A DNA stretch of 64,000 nucleotides from an uncultured Eisenbergiella sp. (GCA_947598825.1 CANQFM010000010.1:1-64000), one strand, 5' to 3'; positions 1-9,428 are shown, numbered from the stretch's first letter. The notes: generated from the letters alone by a model not told the origin. Program-made: numbers and translations.

Positions 1-2475
1 GTTAAAGGGTATACGAAGTCGGTTAATGGCTATAATATCGCGAACACGATCACGGGCACGACGGAAGTCTCCGGGACAAAGACCTGGAATGTACCTGCAG
101 GGACGAAGCTTCCTGAGAGTATTACCGTAATCCTGCGGCGCAGCGACGGCCACACGGAGAGCAAGGAAGTGACGGCAGCCGATAACTGGAAGTATAGCTG
201 GATGGATCTTCCGCTCTACAGTGCAGATGGCAAGATAATGTACACTTACACGGTCGATGAAGTGCCTGTAGTCGGCTATGCGAAATCGGTTAACGGATAC
301 AATATCGTTAATACGATGACAGATGAAATGGAAGTCTCTGGGACAAAGACCTGGAATGTACCTGCAGGGACGGAGTTGCCTGACAGTATTACTGTGATTC
401 TGCGGCGCAGCGACGGCCACACGGAGAGCAAAGAAGTGACGGCAGCCGATAACTGGGCATATAGTTGGAAAAATCTTCCGACTCACAGCGCAGATGGCAG
501 GACAGCGTATACCTACACGGTCGATGAGGAAGATGTTGAGGGTTATACGAAGTCGATCAACGGTTATGATATCGTGAACACGATTATCGGGATGACGGAA
601 GTCTCCGGAACGAAGACATGGAATGTACCGGAGAGAACGGAACTTCCTGAAAGTATTACGGTTGTTTTGTACCAGAACGGTGTGGAATATGACAGCAAGG
701 AGGTTACTGCAGCCGATAGCTGGAGTTATAACTGGCCGGATCTTCCACTTTACAGCGAGGATGGCCTGACCGCTTACGACTACACTATCGGTGAGGAAGC
801 GGTAGGTGGTTACATCAGTACACAGAACGGCTACGATCTGACCAATACGATCACCGGGACGACGGAAGTCTCCGGCATCAAGACCTGGAACGTACCTGCA
901 GGAGCAGAACTTCCTGCCAGTATCACCGTGGAACTGTATCAGAACGGCACCCTGTATGACAGCATGATCGTAACGGCAGCCGATGACTGGGCATATAGCT
1001 GGACGGATCTTCCGCTCTATAGCGAAGACGGCAAGACGGCATATACTTACACGATTGGTGAAGTGAAGTTGGATGGCTATGTTACTACGCAGGATGGTTT
1101 TGACCTGACGAATACGGCGGTCGGGACGACGGAAGTATCCGGAACCAAGGTTTGGATGGCGCCGGAAGGAACAGAACTTCCCGCCAGCATCACCGTGGAA
1201 CTGTATCAGAACGGCACCCTGTATGACAGCAGGATCGTAACGGCAGCCGATGACTGGGCATATAGCTGGAAGGATCTTCCGCTCTACAGCGAAGACGGCA
1301 GGACGGCGTACACTTATACGATTGATGAAGTAGAGACAGCGGGTTATACGAAGACGGTTGACGGGTACGATCTGGTCAATACGATCATTGGGACAACAGC
1401 AGTATCCGGTATCAAGACCTGGAATGCTCCGGAAGGTTCGATCCTGCCTGAAAGCATTACGGTTGTGCTGTATCAGAATGGAACAGAATATGATACGAAA
1501 CAGGTAACACAGGCCGATGGTTGGGCTTATAGTTGGACGGATCTGCCGATTTACAGTGCGGATGGCCTGACAAAGTACGAGTATACGATCGGTGAAGTGG
1601 AAGTACCTGGCTATGATACGCAGATCAATGGATATGACCTGATTAATACGATCAGAAATACGGTCGATGTTGCAGGTACGAAGACCTGGGTAGTGCCGGA
1701 TGGGACACAGCTTCCCGGAAGCATCACCGTTGTTCTTTACCGGAACGGTGAAGTGTATGACAGACAGGAAGTAACGGCGGATAGCGGTTGGACTTATGGA
1801 TGGTCGGATCTTCCGCAGTACAGCGAAGACGGGATGACGTTGTATTCTTATACGATAGACGAGGAACCTGTCAGCGGTTATACCAGTACAGTGAATGGAT
1901 ATGATCTGGTCAACACACTTATCCTTGTTACGACGTCCGTTGCGGGTACGAAGACCTGGAACGTGCCGGAAGGTATTGAGCTTCCTGCAAGCATTACGGT
2001 CGTGCTGTATCAGAACGGTGTGCAGTATGCGACGCAGGAGGTAACGGCAGCCACCGGCTGGAGCTACTCCTGGACTGATCTTCCGCAGTACAGTGCAGAC
2101 GGAAGGACGGCTTACACCTATACGATCGGCGAGGTCCCTGTCACAGGCTATGTGGCTACGGTGAATGGGTATAACCTGACCAACACCTATACGCCGGGCA
2201 TTACGACTACATTCCAAACCTATGAACCGGAAGTGCCTTACGAGGTGTTCCAGGAAATTAACAACACTGTGCCGGTAAATGAAGGCGTGTTGGGAGCGTT
2301 CCGTGAAGCGTCCCATGGCGTGCTGGGAGCGATGAGAGGCGTCCTGGGTGCGGTTCGCACAGGGGATAACGCACTTGGCTATATCATAGGCTATATCGCC
2401 CTGATCGCTGTTGCGACAGGCGCTATCATAGCTGTGATCCTCAGATCGAAAAAGCGCAGGGGATTGAAAGGATAA
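1..2475 (+). CDS. Cna-B type repeat surface protein, C-terminal membrane anchor (5' end outside window)
   Basis: Frame 1 is open from base 1. About 8 repeats of ~87 aa (xEVSGTKTWNVPxGTELPxSITVxLYQNG...VTAADxWxYSWxDLPxYSxDGxTAYTYTIxEVxVxGYxxxxNGYDLxNT). C-terminal TM helix followed by RSKKRRGLKG. Confidence 0.9.
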   Translation, partial: VKGYTKSVNGYNIANTITGTTEVSGTKTWNVPAGTKLPESITVILRRSDGHTESKEVTAADNWKYSWMDLPLYSADGKIMYTYTVDEVPVVGYAKSVNGYNIVNTMTDEMEVSGTKTWNVPAGTELPDSITVILRRSDGHTESKEVTAADNWAYSWKNLPTHSADGRTAYTYTVDEEDVEGYTKSINGYDIVNTIIGMTEVSGTKTWNVPERTELPESITVVLYQNGVEYDSKEVTAADSWSYNWPDLPLYSEDGLTAYDYTIGEEAVGGYISTQNGYDLTNTITGTTEVSGIKTWNVPAGAELPASITVELYQNGTLYDSMIVTAADDWAYSWTDLPLYSEDGKTAYTYTIGEVKLDGYVTTQDGFDLTNTAVGTTEVSGTKVWMAPEGTELPASITVELYQNGTLYDSRIVTAADDWAYSWKDLPLYSEDGRTAYTYTIDEVETAGYTKTVDGYDLVNTIIGTTAVSGIKTWNAPEGSILPESITVVLYQNGTEYDTKQVTQADGWAYSWTDLPIYSADGLTKYEYTIGEVEVPGYDTQINGYDLINTIRNTVDVAGTKTWVVPDGTQLPGSITVVLYRNGEVYDRQEVTADSGWTYGWSDLPQYSEDGMTLYSYTIDEEPVSGYTSTVNGYDLVNTLILVTTSVAGTKTWNVPEGIELPASITVVLYQNGVQYATQEVTAATGWSYSWTDLPQYSADGRTAYTYTIGEVPVTGYVATVNGYNLTNTYTPGITTTFQTYEPEVPYEVFQEINNTVPVNEGVLGAFREASHGVLGAMRGVLGAVRTGDNALGYIIGYIALIAVATGAIIAVILRSKKRRGLKG
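61..2190 (+). repeat. In-frame ~260-bp tandem repeats encoding Cna-B domains
   Basis: Recurring 'gaagtctccgg(g/a)acaaagacctggaatgtacc...' blocks visible in DNA and protein. Confidence 0.85.
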
Positions 2476-2507
2476 GATCTCACAAAGGAATAGTTTTATG
2501 AACAAAC

Positions 2508-2548
2508 GGCCCCGCTGTATGGATGATCGGCAGCGGGGCCGGTTTTTA
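2508..2548 (+). terminator. Rho-independent terminator
   Basis: ggccccgctg / cagcggggcc stem followed by ggttttt. Confidence 0.85.
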
Positions 2549-2674
2549 TAAACATTTGCCGAGAGGGCACATTTTTGGATGATCGGATAAGGAAAATAAT
2601 TGACAGCCCCATAGGGAAATGTCATTATAAATACAGTAATTCCGTTTATCAGCGGATCAAAAAGGAGGGTTTTT

Positions 2675-3889
2675 ATGAATGCAGCAGAGGTATTGACGCG
2701 CTCCGGCGAATTGCAGCCTTGGCTGGAAGAGGTTCGGCATGATCTGCACAGGCACCCGGAGGTGGGCTTTGAACTGTCTTACACGAAAGAGCGGGTAAAG
2801 CGAGAACTGGAAGAGATGGGATTTACACCGGAGGATTGTGGGAAATGTGGCCTCGTGGTGTTGTTAGGGGGAAAGAAACCGGGGAAGACGATCCTGCTCC
2901 GGGCGGATATGGATGCCCTTCCGGTCAGGGAAGAAGCGGAAGTTGATTTTGCCAGCGAATATGAGGGAAAGATGCATGGCTGCGGCCACGATATGCATAC
3001 CGCCATGCTTTTGGGCGCTGCCAGGATCTTAAAGGAGAATGAGGATCAGATCGCCGGTACGGTCAAACTTGTTTTTCAGCCTGCGGAAGAGATTTTTAAG
3101 GGTTCGGAGGACATGATCACGGCGGGCGTCCTGGAGAATCCGAAGGTGGACGCTGCGGTGATGTTCCATGTGGTGGCCGCAATGCCGATGCCATCGGGCA
3201 TGGTGCTGGTGCCAAAAGGGGGTATCTCCATGGCGTCCTGCGAACAATATCACATTACAGTGAAAGGCAAGGGAGGACACGGTTCCATGCCCCACGCTGC
3301 GATCGATCCGATCACGGCCGCGGCCCATATTCATCTGGCGCTGCAGGAGATCAACAGCAGAGAGATCGATGGGAACGAATTCGGCGTGTTTACGACCGGG
3401 AAATTCCAGGCAGGCGACGTTTCCAACGTGATCCCCGATACGGCGCAGATGTGGGGGACGATCCGTACTCAGGATCCCGAAGGCCGGATCAGCGAGCAGA
3501 TCAGACAGCGTATGACCCAGATCAGCAAAGGAGTAGGAAGCGCGTTTCGCTGCGAGACGGAAGTGGAGTTTTACGATTTCTGTCCGTCGATGGTGATCGA
3601 TGATGCGCTGTCCAAAGACGCCTTAAAATATATGACGGAGCTTTTGCAAAAAGGAGCGATGGACATGACGCCGATCACGGGCGGGAAACCCGGCGGCGGC
3701 AGCGAGGATTTTGCATTTGTCAGCCATCGGGTGCCGACGGTGGGGATGTATATTACCGCCGGGAACTCTCAGGAGGGCTATCTGTACGGACAGCACCATC
3801 CCAAAGTAAGATTCGACGATAAGGCTCTTGGATATGGAAGCGCCGCCTATGCGTATATGGCGCTGCGGTGGCTGGAGGAGCATGCCTGA
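2675..3889 (+). CDS. M20 family metallopeptidase / amidohydrolase (hippurate hydrolase-like)
   Basis: RHDLHRHPEVGFEL, ADMDALPV, MHGCGHDMHTAMLLGAA, VFQPAEE, GGSEDFAF motifs; RBS aaggaggg. Confidence 0.9.
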   Translation: MNAAEVLTRSGELQPWLEEVRHDLHRHPEVGFELSYTKERVKRELEEMGFTPEDCGKCGLVVLLGGKKPGKTILLRADMDALPVREEAEVDFASEYEGKMHGCGHDMHTAMLLGAARILKENEDQIAGTVKLVFQPAEEIFKGSEDMITAGVLENPKVDAAVMFHVVAAMPMPSGMVLVPKGGISMASCEQYHITVKGKGGHGSMPHAAIDPITAAAHIHLALQEINSREIDGNEFGVFTTGKFQAGDVSNVIPDTAQMWGTIRTQDPEGRISEQIRQRMTQISKGVGSAFRCETEVEFYDFCPSMVIDDALSKDALKYMTELLQKGAMDMTPITGGKPGGGSEDFAFVSHRVPTVGMYITAGNSQEGYLYGQHHPKVRFDDKALGYGSAAYAYMALRWLEEHA

Positions 3890-3943
3890 CGGCATCAACC
3901 CCGGATCTGGCGGGATTTCAGAAGAAGCTGGGAGCGATTGAAT

Positions 3944-4234
3944 ATGAAATTTGGCATTCCGGAACGAGTATGGCAGCAAATTTTATCATTGGCGGAAAAA
4001 AACGGAATCTGTAAAATGATTTTGTTCGGCTCGCGGGCACGGGGAACGAACGGGGAACGCAGCGATATTGATCTTGCGGTGTCTGGCGGGGATCCGCTGA
4101 ATTTTTATTATGATCTGGAGGAAGAAGTGCGGACTTTGCTTTTTTTTGATGTGGTGGATCTGGACAGGGGGATCAGCGCGGAATTGCAAAGGGAGATCGA
4201 TCGAGACGGAGTGGTGATGTATGAAAAAGTATGA
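3944..4234 (+). CDS. MNT-type nucleotidyltransferase (putative HEPN/MNT antitoxin)
   Basis: GSRARGTNGERSDIDLAV = GSx10DxD; followed by overlapping HEPN gene. ATG at 3944 preferred over TTG at 3938. Confidence 0.85.
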   Translation: MKFGIPERVWQQILSLAEKNGICKMILFGSRARGTNGERSDIDLAVSGGDPLNFYYDLEEEVRTLLFFDVVDLDRGISAELQREIDRDGVVMYEKV

Positions 4235-4616
4235 AAATTTTTGCAGGGCGCTTGAAAATCTGCATGAAGGACTTAAATTGGACGAGCCGTATAGCGTTGT
4301 GGAGCAAACGGGCATTGTCGGGTTGTTCGAGATATGCTTTGAACAGGCGTGGAAAACGATGAAAACTCTTCTGGAAGAGGACGGACGGTTTGGACAGAAA
4401 ACCGGTTCGCCGAGGGGGATCCTTAAAACCGCTTATCAATGCGGGATGTTGGACAATGAGGAGGGTTGGCTGGAGCTTCTGGAAGCGCGCAATCTGCTTG
4501 CCCATACATATAGTGACGAGCAGTCACTTACGGTGATCCGGCAGATGAAAACGAATTATATTTTGTTGTTTGACGCCCTAAAAAAAGAAATTGAGGCGCA
4601 TTGGCTCATAGAGTAG
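4221..4616 (+). CDS. HEPN family protein (nucleotidyltransferase substrate-binding, HI0074-like)
   Basis: Overlaps MNT gene; contains RNLLAHTY (Rx4HxY) HEPN motif. Confidence 0.85.
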   Translation: MKKYENFCRALENLHEGLKLDEPYSVVEQTGIVGLFEICFEQAWKTMKTLLEEDGRFGQKTGSPRGILKTAYQCGMLDNEEGWLELLEARNLLAHTYSDEQSLTVIRQMKTNYILLFDALKKEIEAHWLIE

Positions 4617-4803
4617 GTCAGTACTTTGTGCCGGTCAGAAAACAGGCAGCACTTCTTAAAACTTTTTTTACAGGCTTACATAAATTCCATCCATTTACAG
4701 ATACTAGTTTCCGTAGGAATTCCGTAAATAAAAATGGATACCTGAAAAGGATAACAGATATGTCCGAAAGGGAAGATACCGGAAGAAAATGGAGGAAGAT
4801 AGT

Positions 4804-5349
4804 ATGAAAGCCACAGGAATCGTACGGAGGATAGACGATCTCGGCCGCATCGTGATCCCGAAGGAGATCCGCAGGACGCTGCGCATCCGGGAAGCGGATC
4901 CGCTTGAAATATTTACGGACAGGGAGGGTGAGATCATCCTGAAAAAGTATTCCCCCATTGGGGAAATGAGTACCTTTGCGAAGCAGTATGCGGAGAGTCT
5001 TGCCCAGGTGTCGGGACACACGGCGCTGATCGCGGACCGGGACCAGTTCATCGCGGCGGCGGGCGGCGGGAAACACATCCTCGGAAAGTCCATCAGCAAG
5101 GAATTGGAGGAGCGGATCGAGAACCGGGAAAATGTGATGGCAAAAAAGGGCGAGAAGAACTTTGTGAACGTCGCTTCGGAGGGCGTGGAAGGTGTAGAAC
5201 ATGAGGCCATCAGCCCGATCATCTGCGAAGGAGATGTGATCGGGGCGGTAGTGCTTTTGAACAATGACCCTAAGACCAGTATGGGAGACGTAGAGCAAAA
5301 ATTGATCCAGTCGGCGGCAGGTTTTCTGGGCCGTCAGATGGAACAGTAA
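4804..5349 (+). CDS. spoVT: Stage V sporulation protein T, AbrB-type regulator
   Basis: MKATGIVRRIDDLGRIVIPKEIRRTLRIREADPLEIFTDREGEIILKKYSPIGE plus C-terminal GAF-like domain; size typical for SpoVT. Confidence 0.95.
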   Translation: MKATGIVRRIDDLGRIVIPKEIRRTLRIREADPLEIFTDREGEIILKKYSPIGEMSTFAKQYAESLAQVSGHTALIADRDQFIAAAGGGKHILGKSISKELEERIENRENVMAKKGEKNFVNVASEGVEGVEHEAISPIICEGDVIGAVVLLNNDPKTSMGDVEQKLIQSAAGFLGRQMEQ

Positions 5350-5352
5350 AAA

Positions 5353-5406
5353 AACCCCTGTTTTCAGAAGAGCCTTGATCGGCGGATCCGAAAACAGGGG
5401 GTTTTT
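5353..5406. terminator. Bidirectional terminator between convergent genes
   Basis: aacccctgttttc ... gaaaacaggggg tttttt between the spoVT and 5406-7121 stops. Confidence 0.85.
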
Positions 5407-7121
5407 TATGGACAGCGTTCTTTGAAAAATCTGACGGCGATCCCGATCCCGCCAAGCAGGAACAGAAACGAGAGGATCGTAAGCGGCACTGCGGCAGCGG
5501 AGAAAGCCGGGGAGGAAGTTTGTGCCGCAGCGGTTTCAAACTGCCGGTTTCGTTCCCACCCTCTGTTCTGGCCTGTTCCCATGGGAGTCTCCGGCATAAG
5601 CCCTCTGTCACGGTCTGTTCCCATGAAAGACTCCGATGCAGAGCCTCTGCCCTGGCCCGCTCCCGTGGGGGCCTCCGTCATAGGACCTCTGCCCTGGCCC
5701 GCGCCTGTGGGGTCGCCCGATACAGGACGGCCCTGCCGGGGGCCGTTCTGCCCCTGGAACCCCATCCGCATACCCGGTTTCGATCCCATGCCGGAGGAGG
5801 CGTTGTCAATAGTGATCTCTTCCTGGGCTTCACCGACGGAAAGCAGGTAGGTTTCTCCGATCTGCAATCCGGGAGCGCTCAGCGTGAGGGAAGAAAAGCC
5901 ATAGGGGATCGTCGCGGACAAAAGGACAGTGCCCTCCGGATCGGACAGCGTTACTTCTGTGTTTTCCTCCGCTGAAGTATTATACATATAAAAACCCTGT
6001 TCGGAAGAGGCGTCAAAGCCTTCGGCCATCATGCTGCCCCCTGCGGCGATGACCGTGCCGCCGCTGATCCTGCAGACGCCGCCGCTTTCGCTGCCGTAGT
6101 CGATGGCGCAGTTGCCGCCGCTTCCCACGACGCTGACGAAAAGGGAACCGCCGCTGATCAGGATATCGCCGTTGGAGTCCAGCCCGTCGGCATCCCGGCC
6201 TGTGGCGTTGCGGATCTCTATTTCGCCGCCCGTAATGCGGATCACAGCCTTGCTGCTGTCGCCGCCCGCGTTGATGCCGTCGTCTGTCGGGACGATGGAA
6301 AAGGATCCGCCGTCGATGGTAATGTCCGAGGCCTCGATACCTTCATAGCAGGAAGGGATCTCGATCCGGCCGGAGCGCGCGTAAAAGGAACCGGTCTGTT
6401 CGTCGTTGGATACGGTGATCCCGTCGTCCCCGGCGCAGATCGAAAGGGATGCATCGGCGATTCGGACGCTGTCGTGGGCGTGGATCCCATCCTGGATCGC
6501 AGTAACCTCGATCGTACCGCCCGTGATCGCCAGATCATCGTTGCAGACAATGCCGTGGCAAAGTCCGCCGGTGACGTTTAAAAGCCCGTTGCCGTTGATG
6601 GTCAGATCGTCCCGGGAATAAATGGCGCCGTCGATGTTGTTTTCCGTTGCTTCTTCCGCGTGTCCTGCGCCGGAAAGGATGCTGTTTTGGCTTTCGTCGG
6701 CCAGCGTCAGGAACACTTTTTTAGCCTGTTCTACTAACAGCGCCGCGCTTGTTTCGCAGCGCAGGGAGACGCCGTCTAAAAGCAGCCAGATCTGGTCGTT
6801 TTTGTCCGCGTCAAGGATCACGCTGCCGTCTTGCAGTTCCCCGGAGAGGATATATTTTCCCGCGCAGGAAATGTAGACGCTGCCGTCCTGGACATAGGCG
6901 CCGCTTCCCTGGATATCGGCTCTGTCCCCGGTCAGCAGGATCCGGGTGGCGTCGGAGGTGTCCCAGTCAAAACGCAGGTCGTCGGCCGTAAACGGACTGT
7001 CGGCGGCGCTGCCCGTTGTCTGAATCCCCAGTTTTTCCCCATTCATGAAAAGAAAAGTGAGAAGGAGCATGAAACCGGCAGCGACGCAGCAGACGAGGTT
7101 GATATATTTACTGGCGGCCAT
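5406..7121 (-). CDS. Carbohydrate-binding domain-containing protein (Cthe_2159-type beta-helix), membrane-anchored
   Basis: N-terminal TM, repeated beta-helix motifs (DGIxxxDxxxxxxGxxxI; GDDGI, DADGLDSNGDILISGG), Gly/Arg-rich linker, C-terminal TM; linked to DUF4956 and VTC genes. Confidence 0.85.
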   Translation of the reverse strand: MAASKYINLVCCVAAGFMLLLTFLFMNGEKLGIQTTGSAADSPFTADDLRFDWDTSDATRILLTGDRADIQGSGAYVQDGSVYISCAGKYILSGELQDGSVILDADKNDQIWLLLDGVSLRCETSAALLVEQAKKVFLTLADESQNSILSGAGHAEEATENNIDGAIYSRDDLTINGNGLLNVTGGLCHGIVCNDDLAITGGTIEVTAIQDGIHAHDSVRIADASLSICAGDDGITVSNDEQTGSFYARSGRIEIPSCYEGIEASDITIDGGSFSIVPTDDGINAGGDSSKAVIRITGGEIEIRNATGRDADGLDSNGDILISGGSLFVSVVGSGGNCAIDYGSESGGVCRISGGTVIAAGGSMMAEGFDASSEQGFYMYNTSAEENTEVTLSDPEGTVLLSATIPYGFSSLTLSAPGLQIGETYLLSVGEAQEEITIDNASSGMGSKPGMRMGFQGQNGPRQGRPVSGDPTGAGQGRGPMTEAPTGAGQGRGSASESFMGTDRDRGLMPETPMGTGQNRGWERNRQFETAAAQTSSPAFSAAAVPLTILSFLFLLGGIGIAVRFFKERCP

Positions 7122-7127
7122 TTTCGA

Positions 7128-7799
7128 TCACCCCGTATAGTCGCCGTTGTAGCTTACCAAAACGGCGCTCTGTACGCCGTCCATTTCGGAAAGCGTGTTG
7201 ATAAAGTCGGTATTGTCATCCTTCAGCCGGATCTCGAAGTTTAATTCGATCATTCCCTTTTGGGCGGATTTGCTTTTGACGACGCACCGACGCGTCATTT
7301 TTTCCAGGTATTGTCTGGCCGCAGTCTCATGCGGATGGCTGTCGCACTGCAGTACGACGATATAAGGGTTGCTGTGGGGCTGGCGGTTGACAAAGACCAG
7401 AAGGACGATGCCGATGATCACGCTGCCGATCACGGCCAGAGGGATCAGGCCGGCAGCCAGCACGATGCCCGCGGCGATCGCCCAGAATAAATAGGCGATG
7501 TCCAGGGGTTCTTTGATGGCCGTCCGGAAACGGACGATGGAAAGCGCGCCCACCATACCGAGGGACAGGACGATGTTGCTGGTGACGGCGAGGATGACTA
7601 GCGTGGTGATCATCGTCAGGGCCAGCAGGGTCACGCCGAAACCGGAGGAATACAGGACGCTCTGGCAGGTTCTCTTATAAACGAGAAAGATGAACAGGCC
7701 CAGGCAAAAGGACAGGATCAGGGCCAGCGCCATGTCCAGAACGCTGACAGCGGTCACATTTTCCAGAAAGCTGGATTTGAAAATATCCTGGAAGGTCAT
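7128..7799 (-). CDS. DUF4956 domain-containing membrane protein
   Basis: Multiple TMs and LGMVGALSIVRFRTAIKEPLDIAYLFWAIAAGI motif. Confidence 0.9.
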   Translation of the reverse strand: MTFQDIFKSSFLENVTAVSVLDMALALILSFCLGLFIFLVYKRTCQSVLYSSGFGVTLLALTMITTLVILAVTSNIVLSLGMVGALSIVRFRTAIKEPLDIAYLFWAIAAGIVLAAGLIPLAVIGSVIIGIVLLVFVNRQPHSNPYIVVLQCDSHPHETAARQYLEKMTRRCVVKSKSAQKGMIELNFEIRLKDDNTDFINTLSEMDGVQSAVLVSYNGDYTG

Positions 7800-7823
7800 A
7801 GGTTTTTACTCCTTTTCATAAAA

Positions 7824-8495
7824 TCAGCCGTAAATGCGGCATTGTGCATATTTGGAGAAGGCGAAAGCGCGGCGGCCCGGAAGCTGCAGCGCGTCGCGGA
7901 TGATATCCGGAAGGAAACTGTCCCATTTCACTTCGAGAAGGATAGGGGCGTTTCCTGCCGGGACGGTGACGCAGCCGGGGTTTAAAAAGTCCGTGCAGCC
8001 AAGTCCGGTGCGGATGTCATAGTCCAGCGTGACTCGCACGTTGCCGGGCGCATAAAAAAAGGGTTCCCTGGTGTAGTCCACGATCGTCTTTGGACGCAGG
8101 CCGTACAGCCGCATTTTGGCGTACAGCTCCCGCACCAGCCCGTGCGGGTGGGAAAGCATCCAGCCCATATCCCCGTCCACCAGGGCTTGGGCCTCCTGTA
8201 GTGTGAGGACTGCCGTCTGTTTGTTCCCCAGGCCGTTCAGCTTGCTTTTCTTTTCCAGATGGATCAGGGAAGTGTCGCCGTTATAATAGCGTATGCGGAA
8301 TTTCTCCCTTCGGCTGACGCCGTCGATCTTTTCCCGCAGCGCCGTATCCCGGCTGTCGTCGAAATACAGGCTGCGGATCTGATACCGTCCGTTTGCAGCG
8401 TGTTCGTCTATCCGGGCGACGGCCCTCAGCCGCTGGCGCAGGACGGTCAGATCGGCGCGGTCGATCTCGTGTTTGACCTCATGTCGGTACTCCAT
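7824..8495 (-). CDS. Polyphosphate polymerase (VTC domain) protein
   Basis: RYQIRSLYFDD, REKFRIRYYNG, HLEKKSK, RPKTIVDYTREPF, ILLEVKWD, FSKYAQCR motifs. ATG at 8495 has GGAGG with 9-nt spacing. Confidence 0.85.
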   Translation of the reverse strand: MEYRHEVKHEIDRADLTVLRQRLRAVARIDEHAANGRYQIRSLYFDDSRDTALREKIDGVSRREKFRIRYYNGDTSLIHLEKKSKLNGLGNKQTAVLTLQEAQALVDGDMGWMLSHPHGLVRELYAKMRLYGLRPKTIVDYTREPFFYAPGNVRVTLDYDIRTGLGCTDFLNPGCVTVPAGNAPILLEVKWDSFLPDIIRDALQLPGRRAFAFSKYAQCRIYG

Positions 8496-8612
8496 TGGAA
8501 ACATCCTCCATTTTTTGTCCAGTATAACCGGAACGGTTGAAAACCTTGTGAACGAAATGTGAAGTAAGTGTGAAAAACCCGGCAAAAACAACAGAAAACG
8601 GAGGGCATTTCA

Positions 8613-8641
8613 TTGCCTGCGCAAAAATTATGTGCTATAAT
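8613..8641 (+). promoter_or_regulatory. SigA-like promoter for rubredoxin gene
   Basis: TTGCCT - 17 nt - TATAAT. Confidence 0.7.
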
Positions 8642-8679
8642 TTCCCTGTAAGTATTTATGAAGAGAGGAGATGAATTGT

Positions 8680-8844
8680 ATGGACAAGTATTTCTGCAAT
8701 CCCTGCGGTTACACCTATGACCCCGAGAAGGGTGATCCGGAGCATGGCATCGCGCCTGGGACGGCCTTTGAAGATCTCCCGGCGGATTGGGTATGCCCTA
8801 TCTGCGGCGTTTCCAAGACCATGTTCCAGAGAGTGATCGCATAA
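8680..8844 (+). CDS. Rubredoxin
   Basis: 54 aa [54 protein letters not shown]; two CxxC(G) knuckles. Below the ORF-track length cutoff. RBS agaggag. Confidence 0.97.
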   Translation: MDKYFCNPCGYTYDPEKGDPEHGIAPGTAFEDLPADWVCPICGVSKTMFQRVIA

Positions 8845-8870
8845 GCCGTATACATAGGAATCGGCGTATG

Positions 8871-8906
8871 AACACCCCCATGAGCGTGTGCCCATGGGGG
8901 TGTTTT
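8871..8906 (+). terminator. Rho-independent terminator after rubredoxin
   Basis: aacacccccatg / catgggggtgttttt. Confidence 0.9.
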
Positions 8907-9125
8907 TCTGCGGCTTCTGTAACCGCATTTTTCTTAATGGTCGCATCAATCTTTTTGGATTATTTTGATATTTGGACAATCTAGTTGGAAAATCAAAGAT
9001 TTTTCGATATAATAGATTGCGGAAACTGATGAATGAGTCCGTGCAGGTGGAAGTGCTGGTGAAGATATGCAACTGCCTTGGATGCACGATGGACGACATA
9101 TGTTTGTCCCAAAGGAGAGGATTTT

Positions 9126-9428
9126 ATGAGTGATACTGTATTTACAATAGAAAAAATTGTAGCCTTGGTAAAACCACTAGCTGAAAAATATCAGGTACAA
9201 CAGATTTATCTGTTTGGGTCATACGCAAGGGGCGAAGCCGGTGTAGATAGTGATTTGGATTTTCTGGTATATGGGGGAGAAGACTTTAAACTTACCAAAA
9301 TTTTTTCTTTTGCAGAAGAATTACGAGAAGTGTTGAATAAAAAAGTGGATGTGTTTGAAATTCACGAGATTAACACGGACAGTGATTTCTATAAGACAAT
9401 CATGAAAGAGAGGTTGCTGGTGGCATGA
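9126..9428 (+). CDS. MNT-type nucleotidyltransferase domain protein (orphaned)
   Basis: FGSYARGEAGVDSDLDFLVYG = GSx10DxD. Confidence 0.85.
   Translation: MSDTVFTIEKIVALVKPLAEKYQVQQIYLFGSYARGEAGVDSDLDFLVYGGEDFKLTKIFSFAEELREVLNKKVDVFEIHEINTDSDFYKTIMKERLLVA

Noticed and set aside
4618-5298. 226-aa minus-strand ORF opposite spoVT
   Set aside because: Antisense to spoVT; no motif support.
5520-5975. Plus-strand 151-aa ORF with HGSLRHKPSVTVCSHERLRCRASALARSRGG repeats
   Set aside because: Antisense reading of the Gly/Arg-rich repeat linker of the minus-strand beta-helix protein.
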